The translations under genes were made by a program, and so were the position numbers. The notes beneath the pieces were generated by a model. The model did no database searches. It saw only the letters and a program-made list of their open reading frames with translations, and was not told the origin of the DNA. Of a stretch of 60,384 nucleotides of DNA, positions 1 through 8,810 are shown piece by piece. The stretch is from the NCBI GenBank assembly GCA_015207585.1, contig JADEWQ010000022.1, forward strand, positions 1 to 60,384, in the 5' to 3' direction. Source of the DNA: Pleurocapsales cyanobacterium LEGE 06147 (GTDB taxonomy: Bacteria > Cyanobacteriota > Cyanobacteriia > Cyanobacteriales > Xenococcaceae). Every line of letters begins with the position of its first letter. The stretch's first letter is position 1.

Positions 1-2
1 CG

Positions 3-92
3 TGCACGTCTCCTCCCAAACTGGGAGAGATTAAACAGGAACTGTCGGAAACTAATCAGCAACTTACAGACATCGAAGCGAATACCGAGTAG
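3..92 (+). CDS. 3' end of an unidentified gene (partial)
   Basis: An open frame enters from the left edge and ends at TAG 90-92, giving about 29 residues with a Lys/Glu/Gln-rich tail (KLGEIKQELSETNQQLTDIE) that would be helical or coiled coil. Nothing here identifies a family. It could equally be a chance open frame, because only the last 90 bases are visible. Confidence 0.3.
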   Translation, partial: CTSPPKLGEIKQELSETNQQLTDIEANTE

Positions 93-124
93 AATCTTGT
101 TGCTTCACGTTTCTTTCCAACCGC

Positions 125-433
125 ACAGTAGCAGCAGCGCGAGCAGTACGCAATGCTATTTCTAATAATGCTTTGCCGGGTATTTGGGAAGTTGCTGGTT
201 TAGACCATCCCGACCAAATGATTGTGGAAGTTAAAGTAGCAGTTCCGTATTCAGAGAGAGTGCGTCAAGATGAGGTACTGTCAGTTCTTCCCTTTGGTCA
301 GAAATCACTGACTGTTGAATCTGGTGGGATGAGCGTTCCAGGGCGAGCCATAGCCGAACTCAACGATAAAAATGACGAAATGCTCATCGCTGTTGCAGCG
401 GTGACTGTATTAATAGAAGAAGCAGAGAGTTGA
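125..433 (+). pseudogene. Lin0512-family protein, 5'-truncated
   Basis: The frame from about 125 to TGA at 431-433 reads TVAAARAVRNAISNNALPGI and then the conserved KVAVP, LPFG and GGMSVPG blocks of the small Lin0512 family (function unknown, usually about 110-120 residues). The first 20 or so family residues (an acidic, Gly-rich strand followed by HGQD) are missing. The frame stays open upstream only to a TAA at 53-55 and contains no ATG. The only in-frame start is a TTG at 173, inside the conserved region. I read it as a remnant that lost its 5' end. A start outside normal rules cannot be excluded. Confidence 0.6.
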
Positions 434-710
434 GTTACAAAAAAATCACCAGTTATCAGTTAGAGGTGTAAAGTAGAATGCCCGTCTCTTTTTTAAAGGG
501 ATAAATACTGATGACTCGTGATGAGAAGAGCGATCGGACGCAAAATCGCTACATATATCAGTGGCAACAGTTGAGAATAAGAGTTATCGACTTGGTAAAG
601 CAAGCGCAATGCAAATTTTGTGTTGATTAGTGCTTTCTTACAGAAGATGCTAGAGCGAGACTTTCGAGAATTTCTCCTACTCCGCAAAATTAATGAAACA
701 GGCCACTAGT

Positions 711-1337
711 TTAGGCATTTTTGATAAAGTCAGGTAGCTTCGTCACTACCCGCGTTAACTTTTGCGTTGCCTTGGTGAGAAATGTCTTTTGTTTTTTAAC
801 TTCTGGCTGTGGAGAAGCGTTATAGGTTATATCAAATTCTGATAAAGCAGCCTCGATATCACCTTCGGCACCTATAAAATTCCAAAACTTCTGAAAATCT
901 TCTTTGGCATTTTCCAGGGCAAAACTCATCCAATTTGGTTTGTCCTTGAGAAATAGATCAATATTACTGTTAACAGTATCGCAGTAATCCAAAGAGACAT
1001 CCATAGGATTGCTGTCCTTTGGCAATCCCAAGAGTATGTCGTTTTTGTAAACAGCAAAGATTCCACCTGCACGTTTTACAAGACTTTTTGCCACGTCGCG
1101 ATCGTTTCTTTTTAAATGCACGTAAATCGCCTCTTTACCATAATACCGCTCGAGCCTCCCCAAAAGCCAGCTAAGGCGATTGTCTGCTTCGATGTGGTCT
1201 TCCGGATATTGGAAACGCGCATCCCCTAATAACATAGTTCTCGATTCATGCGCACTAGTAAAATTGGTTATATGCTGACATGCTTTTATAAAGGTGGTCG
1301 AACCACATCTTCCAGTATTGAGCACAAATATATTCAA
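711..1337 (-). CDS. sulfotransferase-like protein
   Basis: 208 residues. The N-terminus carries a PAPS-binding P-loop-like motif, LNTGRCGSTT (residues 6-15), and a 3'-phosphate-binding-like segment VHLKRNDRDVAKSLVKR (about 73-89), the two hallmarks of the sulfotransferase fold that moves sulfate from PAPS to a hydroxyl or amine. There is no signal peptide or membrane segment, so it is probably cytosolic. The acceptor cannot be told from sequence; in cyanobacteria such single genes often act on glycans or lipids. A purine-rich GGGAGG ribosome site lies just upstream (about 1346-1351), supporting the ATG at 1337. It is downstream on the other side of a 138-base gap from the nuclease-FtsK operon and is not clearly part of it. 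Confidence 0.75.
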   Translation of the reverse strand: MNIFVLNTGRCGSTTFIKACQHITNFTSAHESRTMLLGDARFQYPEDHIEADNRLSWLLGRLERYYGKEAIYVHLKRNDRDVAKSLVKRAGGIFAVYKNDILLGLPKDSNPMDVSLDYCDTVNSNIDLFLKDKPNWMSFALENAKEDFQKFWNFIGAEGDIEAALSEFDITYNASPQPEVKKQKTFLTKATQKLTRVVTKLPDFIKNA

Positions 1338-1475
1338 TTTCTTCCTCCCTCTTCTTCTAACATTGAGTTACGCTGCCGCAGTTAACCTCTCAGCGATCGA
1401 CTCCAACGCCTTTTTGTTATACTACCGTGCTAATCTCCGCTAATCTCCACCAATTTTTCACCAGCTTGTAATAAA

Positions 1476-3140
1476 TCAAGGAAGTTTAATTTCAGCAGCA
1501 TATAAGCTTTGCAATCGTTGCAATCCAGCATTTACTTGAAAGAAAAGATCTCCTTTACCCAAAAGACAAGCAGCTTCTGTTGAAGTACCCCCTAAAATAA
1601 TTTTGGAATCGGTTTCGCTTGCAGTAGAAAGAGCAATTCTTCCCGGTAAGTTAGAGCGAATAATGGGAGTAACTACACCCGCTTCTGGACGTTGGGTAGC
1701 AACAATTAAGTGAATGCCTGCCGCTCTCGCCATTGCACCTAAACGTTTGATGCTCGTCTCTAAAGCATTGCGAGTTTCTTTTTCTGCCATAAAGTCGGTA
1801 TATTCATCAAAGATACAAACAATACGTGGTTCACCAGGTTGTTGGCGCTGTGCGAGTTGTTGGTTGTAAGCATCGAGGTGAGAACATCCTGCTAGTTCAA
1901 ATAGTTGGTAACGTCTCTCCATTTCAGTGACTAATTCTGTCATCAGAGCGATCGCTGCTTCGCTATCTTTGACTATGGGTGAGAATAACCAAGGCATTTG
2001 AGTAAATTCGGGGAAAGTTACTCGTTTGGGATCGACGAGGGCAATTTTGATTTGTGTGGGGGTGTGGCGATAAATAAGGCTGAGGAGAAGCGATCGCAAA
2101 AATTCACTTTTACCACTTCCAGTCGTACCGCCAACTAAAAAATGACAGGTATTGGGATCGGCTAAATCTGCTTCTATTAATTTTCCCTCTAAATCGACTC
2201 CAATAGCAATGGTTACTGCCGCGCGCTCTGGCTTTTTCTGGGGTTGAATATAATGCTCGAATTGGGCAATCTGACGATCTTTACGAGGTAGATCGACACT
2301 AACATAGCCGGGTTGGGTAGAAATGAGCGGAGGACGAGCAATTCCTAATTGGACTTGTAAATCGGAAGATAATTTGAGAATAGATGCTACTTTTATTCCT
2401 TTGTTGGGTTTGAGTTTGATCCGAATAAAAGCAGGACCAGCGATCGCACCTAAATAATCGACATTTATTTTAAAAGATTGTAAGGTTTCTACTAATTCTT
2501 GACCAATTGGTTTGGGATCTATTGAAGAGGCAAAATTTGGTTGAGATGGTGCGACAGCTATATTATTGTTACTAGTTTGAGATGGTGTATCTATCTCAGA
2601 GTCATGGCTGTTTGAAAGCTTAAAAAAACTTTGGCATTTTTCCCGTTGAGGACAAATATTACATAAATCGGAATTACTTGTTGGCGGTGGTGCATCTGGT
2701 TGTGGTGCTTCCCATTGCAACCATTGCTGCATCTGTTGTAATTTAAAGGGAATTACTTGATGCACGTTGGGTTCTAGTTCTTCCCAGGAATAGCGATATT
2801 CTTTGAATTGCGGTAAAACGCAATAAACAGCAGAGTCAACAGGTACTTTTTTCGTTGGCTGAATCATGTAACTATAAAGAGCAACCTGCGCTAGCTGTGC
2901 TGAGTAATCGACAGGATTGTAAGTTTTTAATTCGACAACACAAAGGCGATCTTGCTTGCAGTCATAGATTAGACTATCTAATTTTCCTGCTAATGACTGT
3001 TGACTGCCATCAGGTAAATTAAAGTCATATTGGAGTTTAAATTCTTGCCTCACGAAAGTGCGATCGAAGAGATCGTTGGCATCGCAATAAGATCGATTTT
3101 TGACTAATAACTCAGTCCATTGTTGAATTAGATTCCTCAA
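1476..3140 (-). pseudogene. Cas4/AddB-like nuclease plus FtsK/SpoIIIE translocase (3' part of a frameshifted gene)
   Basis: 554 residues from a TTG. The frame actually stays open upstream to about 3225 and continues the product of 3158-3781. Residues 50-75 hold a PD-(D/E)XK core (GKLD, then VVELKTYN with E70/K72). C160, C163 and C169, with C114 of the upstream piece, form the four-cysteine pattern of Cas4/AddB/Dna2 Fe-S nucleases. Residues 215-300 match the FtsK beta-domain region. Residues 330-550 are the FtsK motor, with Walker A GGTTGSGKS (337-345) and Walker B VCIFDEY (441-447). Full FtsK membrane segments and the gamma DNA-reading domain are absent, so this is not the cell-division FtsK. 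The likely role of the intact protein is translocation-coupled DNA cleavage (inference). One or two bases of indel at about 3215-3235 separate the halves; the piece could still be translated from TTG. Confidence 0.75.
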
Positions 3141-3157
3141 TCCCTGCCAAATCCGAT

Positions 3158-3781
3158 CTAATGCTTGCGCTGAATTGGGTTTTTTTGGATTGTTGGTTGC
3201 AAATAGTTGGGAAAAAAGATCAGACTGTAGAAAAGATTTTGTATCTGAGAGGCGATCGCCTCTTTTTCTAGTTTTTCTACTGATGGCTGAAATAAATCTT
3301 TGAACTGAGGTTCTTGCTTTGCCTGGGTAATAAACTCTTCAGCTAGCTTATGAAAAGTATTACCAATTGCCAAGGGACGATCTTTTGGTAAAAATAAAGT
3401 CTTACCACCGAAACGTTTATTTAAATAGAATAATCGCGGACACTCAAAAGCTACTCGAACATCAGTAACGCTAAAAGAACTTTGTCGATTTAGTGGAGGC
3501 ATATTTGGCTCGCTTAATTCTAATAAACGACGATGAACGCTAGCTAAATAAACCGTGTCCATCTTGGCATACTTTAGTTGTTCTCTAGTAAGAGGTCTTT
3601 TTCCCCAGTCGCTTTTCTGTTCGTTTTCCATTCTATCTTTAGGAAAGTGACACAGTTCGACAGGGAGGGTTTTTAGTTTGAGGTTGCTAGTTCCCAAAAC
3701 CTCTTTAGAGATTTGTTGCGCGATTTTGTAGGTACAAGTAATATTTTTTCCTCGTTCTGTGCCACCGAGATACTTTAGCAA
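3158..3781 (-). pseudogene. RNase D-like exonuclease tail plus nuclease N-part (5' part of the frameshifted nuclease-FtsK gene)
   Basis: 207 residues. Residues 25-90 match the end of a DEDD 3'-5' exonuclease: SNLKLKTL, then WGKRPLTREQLKYAKMDTVYL, the last RNase D motif. The first exonuclease motifs with the catalytic DE pair are missing; the sequence upstream is an AT-rich TAATTGATAAT repeat tract. Residues 104-150 begin the nuclease domain (FECPRLFYL with C114, and the RecB-type IGNTFHKLAEEF with H144). The frame then runs into a meaningless tail and stops, while the +1 frame continues the nuclease. So this gene lost its 5' end and also carries a frameshift. It was probably once a single protein of roughly 850-900 residues: exonuclease, Fe-S nuclease, FtsK motor. 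Confidence 0.7.
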
Positions 3782-3824
3782 TAATTGATAATTAATAATT
3801 GATAATTGATAATTATCAATTGCT
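3782..3824. repeat. TAATTGATAAT tandem/palindromic repeat tract
   Basis: About four imperfect copies of TAATTGATAAT, ending in the palindrome AATTGATAATTATCAATT. It sits exactly where the 5' half of the exonuclease domain should start. The same palindrome recurs at about 42612-42634. Confidence 0.7.
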
Positions 3825-3834
3825 TTTTAATTTC

Positions 3835-3864
3835 TGTAGAGACGCGATATATTGTGTCTCTACC
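3835..3864. repeat. palindromic GTAGAGACGCGAT... repeat
   Basis: GTAGAGACGCGATATATTGTGTCTCTAC is an imperfect inverted repeat of the kind common between cyanobacterial genes. It lies between the broken ATPase and nuclease genes and could form a hairpin in the operon transcript. Confidence 0.65.
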
Positions 3865-3890
3865 TTTGTCCGGACATAGCATCTACATTC

Positions 3891-5048
3891 CTACTGTTGC
3901 GGTATTAAACAAACTAATTGCTCTTCTACTTTGGCAGTAGGATTAATAATAGAGATTTTCTGTTCTTGACACAGTTCTTGAATGAGATTGTCTATTTCTG
4001 CTGCTTCTACTTCAGCAAATTGACTCTTTGATTGTTGAGTTAGTATTTGTCGTCCTAGTAGGTGATGGTTTTTAACTATGTTGAGAAGAAACTCTTTTAC
4101 TTGTGGGCAAGGCGCTTCTACTACTTGGGTTTCTTTATTTTTTTTCCTTGAATTAATATCAAAAGGAACAATTTTTAAATCCTGTAACAAAGAACATTGA
4201 TGCAAAAGTTTAGCTTCATAAACCAGATTATTTAATTCTGCTAGAGTTAGGGGCTTAAAATTTAATATTAAGTCGCCAGAACGAGCATCATTGGCGAGCT
4301 TTTGATAAGTTTTTAAATAGTAAACAGATTCTAAATTCGGTTCGATGTGCTGGTGATATGAATTATTAAAAATTTGATGGTAGAGTTGATATCCTCTATT
4401 ATTTTTGTTTCCTAAATATTCGGCTCTAATTAAGATTAAAGTAATATCTTGATTAGAGTCAATTGCTTTTTTACAAGCTTTCATTGCAAAAGAAAAACTT
4501 CTCAAATTAGAATCTTCATTCCAGAAGATGCCAATATGTTTATATTCACTTAATGACTGGTAGCTAAAAGAATAGCTAGCATATTTACCATCTAAAAATC
4601 GTGGTTTAATTTCCTTGATTTGCAAAGCACTCATTGCCGAGCTAAGCATTTCAATTAGTTCTGGGGAAGATAATTTCCGAAGCCGAGAAATATTATCTTT
4701 AGTTTTATTAAATTGCTCGCGCCAGAGAAGTTGAAAAGCTGCTGATAGATCTGGTTTTATTGTTGGAGCTAATTTTAGAGTCGAACCTGTCTTGAATTTT
4801 TGAAAAAGTTTACCTCCAAAGCTAAGAGAATCACGAAGATTTGCTTTTTCACTAGGATATTTATGCTCTGAAACTTGTTTATTTAAAGGCTCAATTGGTG
4901 ATTTTGGTTTGGGATTTGCTTGACAGTGAATTGGATAGAGACGGCTTGACCAAAGAGCTTCTACTTGTTCTAGATTAATTGGTTTTAAATCAATTTTTCG
5001 ATCGATTCGAGCCAGCTCTGATTGATAAATTTTTGTTCGAAAACTCAT
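3891..5048 (-). pseudogene. C-terminal part of a P-loop ATPase (after an in-frame TGA)
   Basis: 385 residues. The ATG at 5046-5048 directly follows TGA 5049-5051 in the same frame, and the preceding piece reads IVLDK-stop-MSFRT. This is what a Trp codon (TGG) mutated to TGA would give. The segment starts with a helical IDLKPINLEQVEALWSSRL stretch of the sort that follows the ATPase core in AAA+/STAND proteins, and continues into a region I do not recognise (about 90-385). No membrane segment is seen. It could be made separately from its own ATG, but no good ribosome site is apparent. It is the 3' third of the middle gene in the wHTH-ATPase-nuclease/FtsK operon. Confidence 0.65.
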
Positions 5049-5702
5049 TCATTTATCAAGAACTATACTAATAATTACTAAAAAGTTTTTAAAATAATTA
5101 TTATGAAAAGTTGTATTAACATTAAAGATTGAACTGAGATCGAGAGAACCATCTGAGAATTTGGCAGCAAGTTCTACCTGGTCAAAACATAAGACAATTG
5201 GTTGATTATCGGCAGAAATTCGACCAAAATTACCGATAATTCCTCTGGCAGCCTCTTCACTGTCAATAATGCTTTTGACACCTAAAGCTTTTAACTCATC
5301 TTCGCTAATATTATTTCCTCGCAACCAGTCACAGACAATAAAGTATAACTCTGGATTGGTAAGCGCGTACAAAACAGCAAAAAAATCACCAGGTTGGTAA
5401 ATTCCTGTAGGATAAATACTCCTGAGTTCGTGGATAAAGTGATTTTTCGCACCTAAAATTTTCTTTTTAATACCGCGATCGCGATAGGCAGATAAACCTT
5501 TTAACCAAAGGAGTAACTGAGACTCTTGTCTTCCTTCGGGAACGTGCATTAAGCTATCGACAGTATAACGAAGAGTATGTTGCCAAATACTGTCATTGCT
5601 AGGACAAGGTTCGATATAGGCAAAAAAAGCGCGATCGTTGAGCGTTTTTTTGAGACGACTTAATAAATAGCTTTTACCGCAACCAGAATCACCTGTAAGC
5701 AA
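5049..5702 (-). pseudogene. P-loop (AAA+/STAND-like) ATPase core piece
   Basis: 217 residues read from a TTG. Walker A is GDSGCGKS (residues 4-11) and Walker B is IVLCFDQVE (about 169-177), with Asp-Gln where a catalytic Asp-Glu is usual. The N-terminal residues belong to the overlapping ORF 5660-5917: joining IKVAT of that frame to RTILLTGD of this one restores the strand before the P-loop. The 2-base excess (ACACTCGCAC, expected ACACGCAC) at about 5715-5722 is the lesion. Together the three pieces would give about 680 residues. The ATPase type (ORC/Cdc6-like or STAND) is not certain. Confidence 0.7.
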
Positions 5703-5917
5703 TATAGTGCGAGTGTAGCGACTTTAATGACATTTTCTAGAATAGCGCGGATCTCAATAATTGCTTCTTGATGAATTGATTCGACAGTTGCAGCTGAGGT
5801 TCGCTTGTCTTCGTTCCAAAAGTTACCAGTTCCAAAGGTTACAGAATCGAAAGGATTGACTTCTCTTTGAATAATTTGCTCTAAACTTGCCACATTAATA
5901 CCTCTGTTGTCTGACAA
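5660..5917 (-). pseudogene. N-terminal piece of the P-loop ATPase
   Basis: 85 residues. The first 63 (from MSDNRGINVASLEQIIQREV to ENVIKVAT) are a plausible N-terminal region that binds next to the ATPase core; a frameshift at about 5715-5722 then sends the frame into an unrelated tail. It follows the 281-residue wHTH gene by 63 bases on the same strand, so both were probably cotranscribed. Confidence 0.6.
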
Positions 5918-5980
5918 AATAGCTAATAGCAGAAGCAGATTTTTGTGTTTGAACCTGCTTGCAATTGCCAGATAGACAAA

Positions 5981-6817
5981 CTAATTAACCATCAGGAAAA
6001 ACAAAGAACCACCTACATCTTGGGTAATTCCTGCCTCTATTTGTTCTTTGGTATAGTGAACCGCTTCTACTAGAGAACTTAATTCCAACTTGTCTTGTCG
6101 TTGGAGGCGATAGAGTGCGTCATCTAATTCCTGACGAGACAGAGGTGGTTGTAATTTATTACGGAGATGGAAAATCGGTAAATAATTGTCTGTACCTAGT
6201 TCGCGATCGAGATCGATAATTGTTTGTAAAATCTCTTCGTCAGAAGGCTTTTTGCCATTATTGTTAGGCTTGTCGTTTGCAGTACTTGGGGAGACAGATT
6301 GATAAGATCCGAAATATTTGCGTGAAAAACGTAGATAGTTAGAGAGTAAATCGAGGCTTAAAACTGAATTAGTGCCTTTAGGATCGTATTCTTTAGCGAG
6401 AAATTCTTTGCCTCTCTCCGTTAGCCAGACTCGTTCGATCTTTGTAGCGGCGGCAGCAATAATCAAACCTCGTTCGACTAAACTGGCTATTAGTTCTTGT
6501 CGTTTTTCAGGAGGAGTAACTTTTGTTTTACCAGGAGTTATTGTTTCGGTGGCGCAAGCTTTGAGAATTTTTAGTTCATCAGCGGAGACTGGTAATTCAT
6601 CGGAATTTAGCTTGAGTAAAGCTTTTCCAGCCGAGTTAATCTTGATTTTAGTAATTTCCTCGCTACAGGCAACGTATTGATAATCGCACAAGTCACGACA
6701 AATTCCTTCCGTCTCGGAAATCTTTGTTTTGGTATTTGGCTTTAGTTCACTAATCTTTCCTTGATAATTTTCTCTACCGACAAGCTTGAGTAGAAACTTT
6801 AATTCTTTTACTTTCAT
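5981..6817 (-). CDS. winged-helix-like protein, first gene of the ATPase/nuclease-FtsK operon
   Basis: About 278 residues from the ATG at 6815-6817; a TTG three codons earlier is less likely. I do not recognise a named family. It has several short helix-turn-helix-like blocks: residues 5-70 (KVKELKFLLKLVG...), 80-145 (ELKILKACATE..., RQELIASLVERGLI, RVWLTERGKEFL, which resembles a winged helix ending in a beta wing) and 195-265 (LPIFHLRNKLQPPLSRQELDDALYRLQ, another winged-helix pattern). Two or more tandem winged helices suggest DNA binding or a protein-protein adaptor. It is the only intact member of the operon. A role in recruiting the ATPase and nuclease to DNA is inference. Confidence 0.6.
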   Translation of the reverse strand: MKVKELKFLLKLVGRENYQGKISELKPNTKTKISETEGICRDLCDYQYVACSEEITKIKINSAGKALLKLNSDELPVSADELKILKACATETITPGKTKVTPPEKRQELIASLVERGLIIAAAATKIERVWLTERGKEFLAKEYDPKGTNSVLSLDLLSNYLRFSRKYFGSYQSVSPSTANDKPNNNGKKPSDEEILQTIIDLDRELGTDNYLPIFHLRNKLQPPLSRQELDDALYRLQRQDKLELSSLVEAVHYTKEQIEAGITQDVGGSLFFLMVN

Positions 6818-6826
6818 GCTTTGCAA

Positions 6827-7383
6827 TTAATTGTTGTTTTCTTCGAGCTTATTTCGATTAAATTTGCGTCAATCGCATTGACAGTGCCAGTAATTCCTGT
6901 TATTTTAATTGCCTTTTTTGTTGCGACAATCTAATTTGTTTGACACTTTTTAAAGTTTAACACGCTCGAGCCATTTCTAATTTGCTGTCTTTGGTGACTC
7001 GTATCATCTCATATCCTATATAGACGATCTCGAGACTCCCGCTCGGGTAAAACTATTTTTTTAGGCTTTATCAAGTTATTTAATAGCTAATTTCTTTTAG
7101 AATTTAATATTTTTAACGTAAACTATTTATAGTTTAAATTATTTTTATTTTTAAAAAAGTTAATATTTTTTTGTAATTTCTTTATTTAAATCAAATAATA
7201 ATAAAAGATGAGCATAAAGCTATTTTTTGGTTTTTCAATTTATTCAAGCTGTTTTACTATTTATACAATTAGTCAAAGACAACCAAAGACTCATTAGTGT
7301 GCCAATAGGCATTAGATTTAATACATATTTACTGCATTATTCTTGATATCCTATAATCGGCAACGGTTTCGAGAACTTATATT
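6827..7383. other. AT-rich non-coding stretch
   Basis: About 550 bases with no supported gene. It is very AT-rich from about 7060 to 7260 and must contain the divergent promoters of the minus-strand operon and the Uma2 gene. I cannot assign individual promoter boxes. A short inverted repeat (CGATCTCGAGACTCCCGCTCG region, about 7024-7045) is the only structure noticed. Confidence 0.5.
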
Positions 7384-7942
7384 ATGATTTCAACTACCTC
7401 TCTAACCCTAGAAGAATTTCTCGCGCTTCCAGAAGCCGATATTACTTACGAATATATTGACGGTAAAGTTGTTCCCAAAATGTCTCCTAAAGGCTTTCAT
7501 TCTGCCGTACAAGCAGCTTTACTAATCTTGCTGCAAAGCTGGTGTCAAGAAAAAGGTCGGATTTATCCCGAATGGGCAGTTAAACTAAAAAGAAATGGAG
7601 TAGACTGGGTTCCCGTTCCCGATTTAACCTATATTTCCTATGAACGGCTGAGTGCAGATTGGATGTTGGACGAACCATGTCCAACTGCACCCGAACTGGC
7701 AATTGAGATTATTTCCCCAGGACAATACTTTTGGCGATTTAACTGAAAAGGCAGTGGATTACTTAAATGCTGGAGTATCCAGAGTCTGGGTAGTCGATCC
7801 TCAAGCTAAAAGTATTACTATTTTCTATCCCGATGCTCCCCCACAAACGAAAAAAGGAACGGCAACACTGAACAAATCTTTACTAGAAGGACTTCAACTG
7901 ACTCCCCAACAAATTTTTGGACAAGCAGGACTTCTCGATTAA
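7384..7942 (+). pseudogene. Uma2-family (DUF820) endonuclease-like gene, frameshifted
   Basis: Two overlapping frames form one Uma2 protein of about 186 residues. The first (from ATG 7384) has LTLEEFLALPE, YEYIDGKVV, the VPVPDLTYIS strand with the conserved Asp, and ELAIEIISPGQ with the catalytic-type Glu. The second has TFGDLTEKAVDYLNAGVSRVWVVDP and a normal C-terminus. A single extra base at about 7727-7732 shifts the frame just after ISPGQ. Uma2 proteins are PD-(D/E)XK-fold proteins, hugely expanded in cyanobacteria and of unclear role. As written, the product would end 10 residues after the lesion. Confidence 0.85.
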
Positions 7943-8075
7943 GTACTTATCTGTCTATAACCTTTATGAGACGGTTAATACATATAAGAGTATGGAGTCT
8001 GCTTGACACAGCTAGATGCTACTGTAATTAGTAGGTTTGTAGTAACAACTACCGCCAAGCTGGATTCAGTCAGAA

Positions 8076-8094
8076 TCCCGCGATTTATCGCGTG
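8076..8094. terminator. CCGCGATTTATCGCG hairpin
   Basis: CGCGAT-TT-ATCGCG forms a short strong hairpin at the 3' end of the small membrane-protein gene (minus strand). It lacks a clear T-run and could be either a terminator or a common cyanobacterial repeat. Confidence 0.35.
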
Positions 8095-8357
8095 GAGGAT
8101 GTCAAGATAGTTCGCATGGTAATCGTGAATAGTACCAAGAAAGCGACAAATGCTGGAAGGACACCGACAAGCCAAGGTTGACCCAACCAGTAAACCGTAG
8201 CCGTGTAACCAAGCACATAGAATGTTATCAGCGCAACGAGAAGGAATGTACGCGCTGGACTAGCCAAGTAACCGATTTGGCGCGAAATCCAAATGCTGCC
8301 AATGATGAGCGCCGGCCAACCCGTTCCAAAGATGACGTACCCTAGAATTTGTTCCAT
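8085..8357 (-). CDS. small three-helix membrane protein
   Basis: 90 residues from the ATG at 8355-8357, chosen because AAGGAG lies 8 bases upstream (complement of about 8365-8370). A longer frame exists but would start inside that ribosome site. Three hydrophobic segments are visible: residues 5-23 (GYVIFGTGWPALIIGSIWI), 34-58 (TFLLVALITFYVLGYTATVYWL) and 63-83 (WLVGVLPAFVAFLVLFTITM). No family is recognised. It stands alone between Uma2 and the repeat-rich region before glk. Confidence 0.6.
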   Translation of the reverse strand: MEQILGYVIFGTGWPALIIGSIWISRQIGYLASPARTFLLVALITFYVLGYTATVYWLGQPWLVGVLPAFVAFLVLFTITMRTILTSSTR

Positions 8358-8810
8358 ATATTTTCTCCTTTCTTTGCGCAAGACATTAGAAAATATCCCT
8401 AAGTCATATTCTCTATCTGCTCAATCGCAACGAGCATGCTAACGCAAAGCTTACTGATGAAGATTTTTTTCTGAACCATCCGAATTGGCGATCTTCGCCG
8501 AGGGGTTGTTATTCAGCGTTAATCGCCATCGTACATTAGTTTGGGCTACACTACCTTAATTTCTAACACGCCGCTCGTATCTCGTTCGTTAAGATATGCG
8601 ATCGCTAGATCTGGTTCATTAAGATATGCGTTGCGGTAGCACCCGCTTTCGCGGGATCGCTAGGGACACTCCTGTGGCGATCGCACCTAGAGAAACAATA
8701 GACGGAACAAATATCTCGTGCATCTTAATTGAATTGAATGGATTTATCCTGCTAACAATCTTGGAGTCATCCAGGTAATTCTGGTAATCGATAAGTAGCT
8801 CAGTAGAGTG
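8358..8810. other. non-coding, repeat-rich stretch
   Basis: No gene is supported. It contains two direct copies of a CRTTAAGATATGCG motif (about 8588-8600 and 8617-8630), one copy of the GCGATCCCGC palindromic element (8628-8660) and an additional GCGATCGC site. Confidence 0.5.
8628..8660 (-). repeat. GCGATCCCGC palindromic element, copy 1
   Basis: On the minus strand it reads GCGATCCCGC-GAAA-GCGGGTGC, then TACCGCAACGC. The same element occurs inside glk (9084-9115) and inside the gene at 55579-56649 (56373-56405). The core is a CCCGC...GCGGG stem. Confidence 0.8.

Noticed and set aside
493-709. Small frames (minus 493-687; plus 511-630 and 647-709)
   Set aside because: None has a convincing ribosome site, length or family pattern. 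The plus-strand pair looks like pieces of an old gene, but I cannot name it.
1476-3140. Cell-division FtsK
   Set aside because: No N-terminal membrane helices and no gamma domain; the fused nuclease and operon context argue for another role.
3782-3864. CRISPR-like repeats
   Set aside because: The repeats are short, adjacent or palindromic with no regular spacers; no Cas gene is near (the Cas4-like domain is part of the FtsK fusion).
6372-6680. Plus-strand frame opposite the winged-helix gene
   Set aside because: Shadow of the minus-strand gene; composition is that of an antisense frame.
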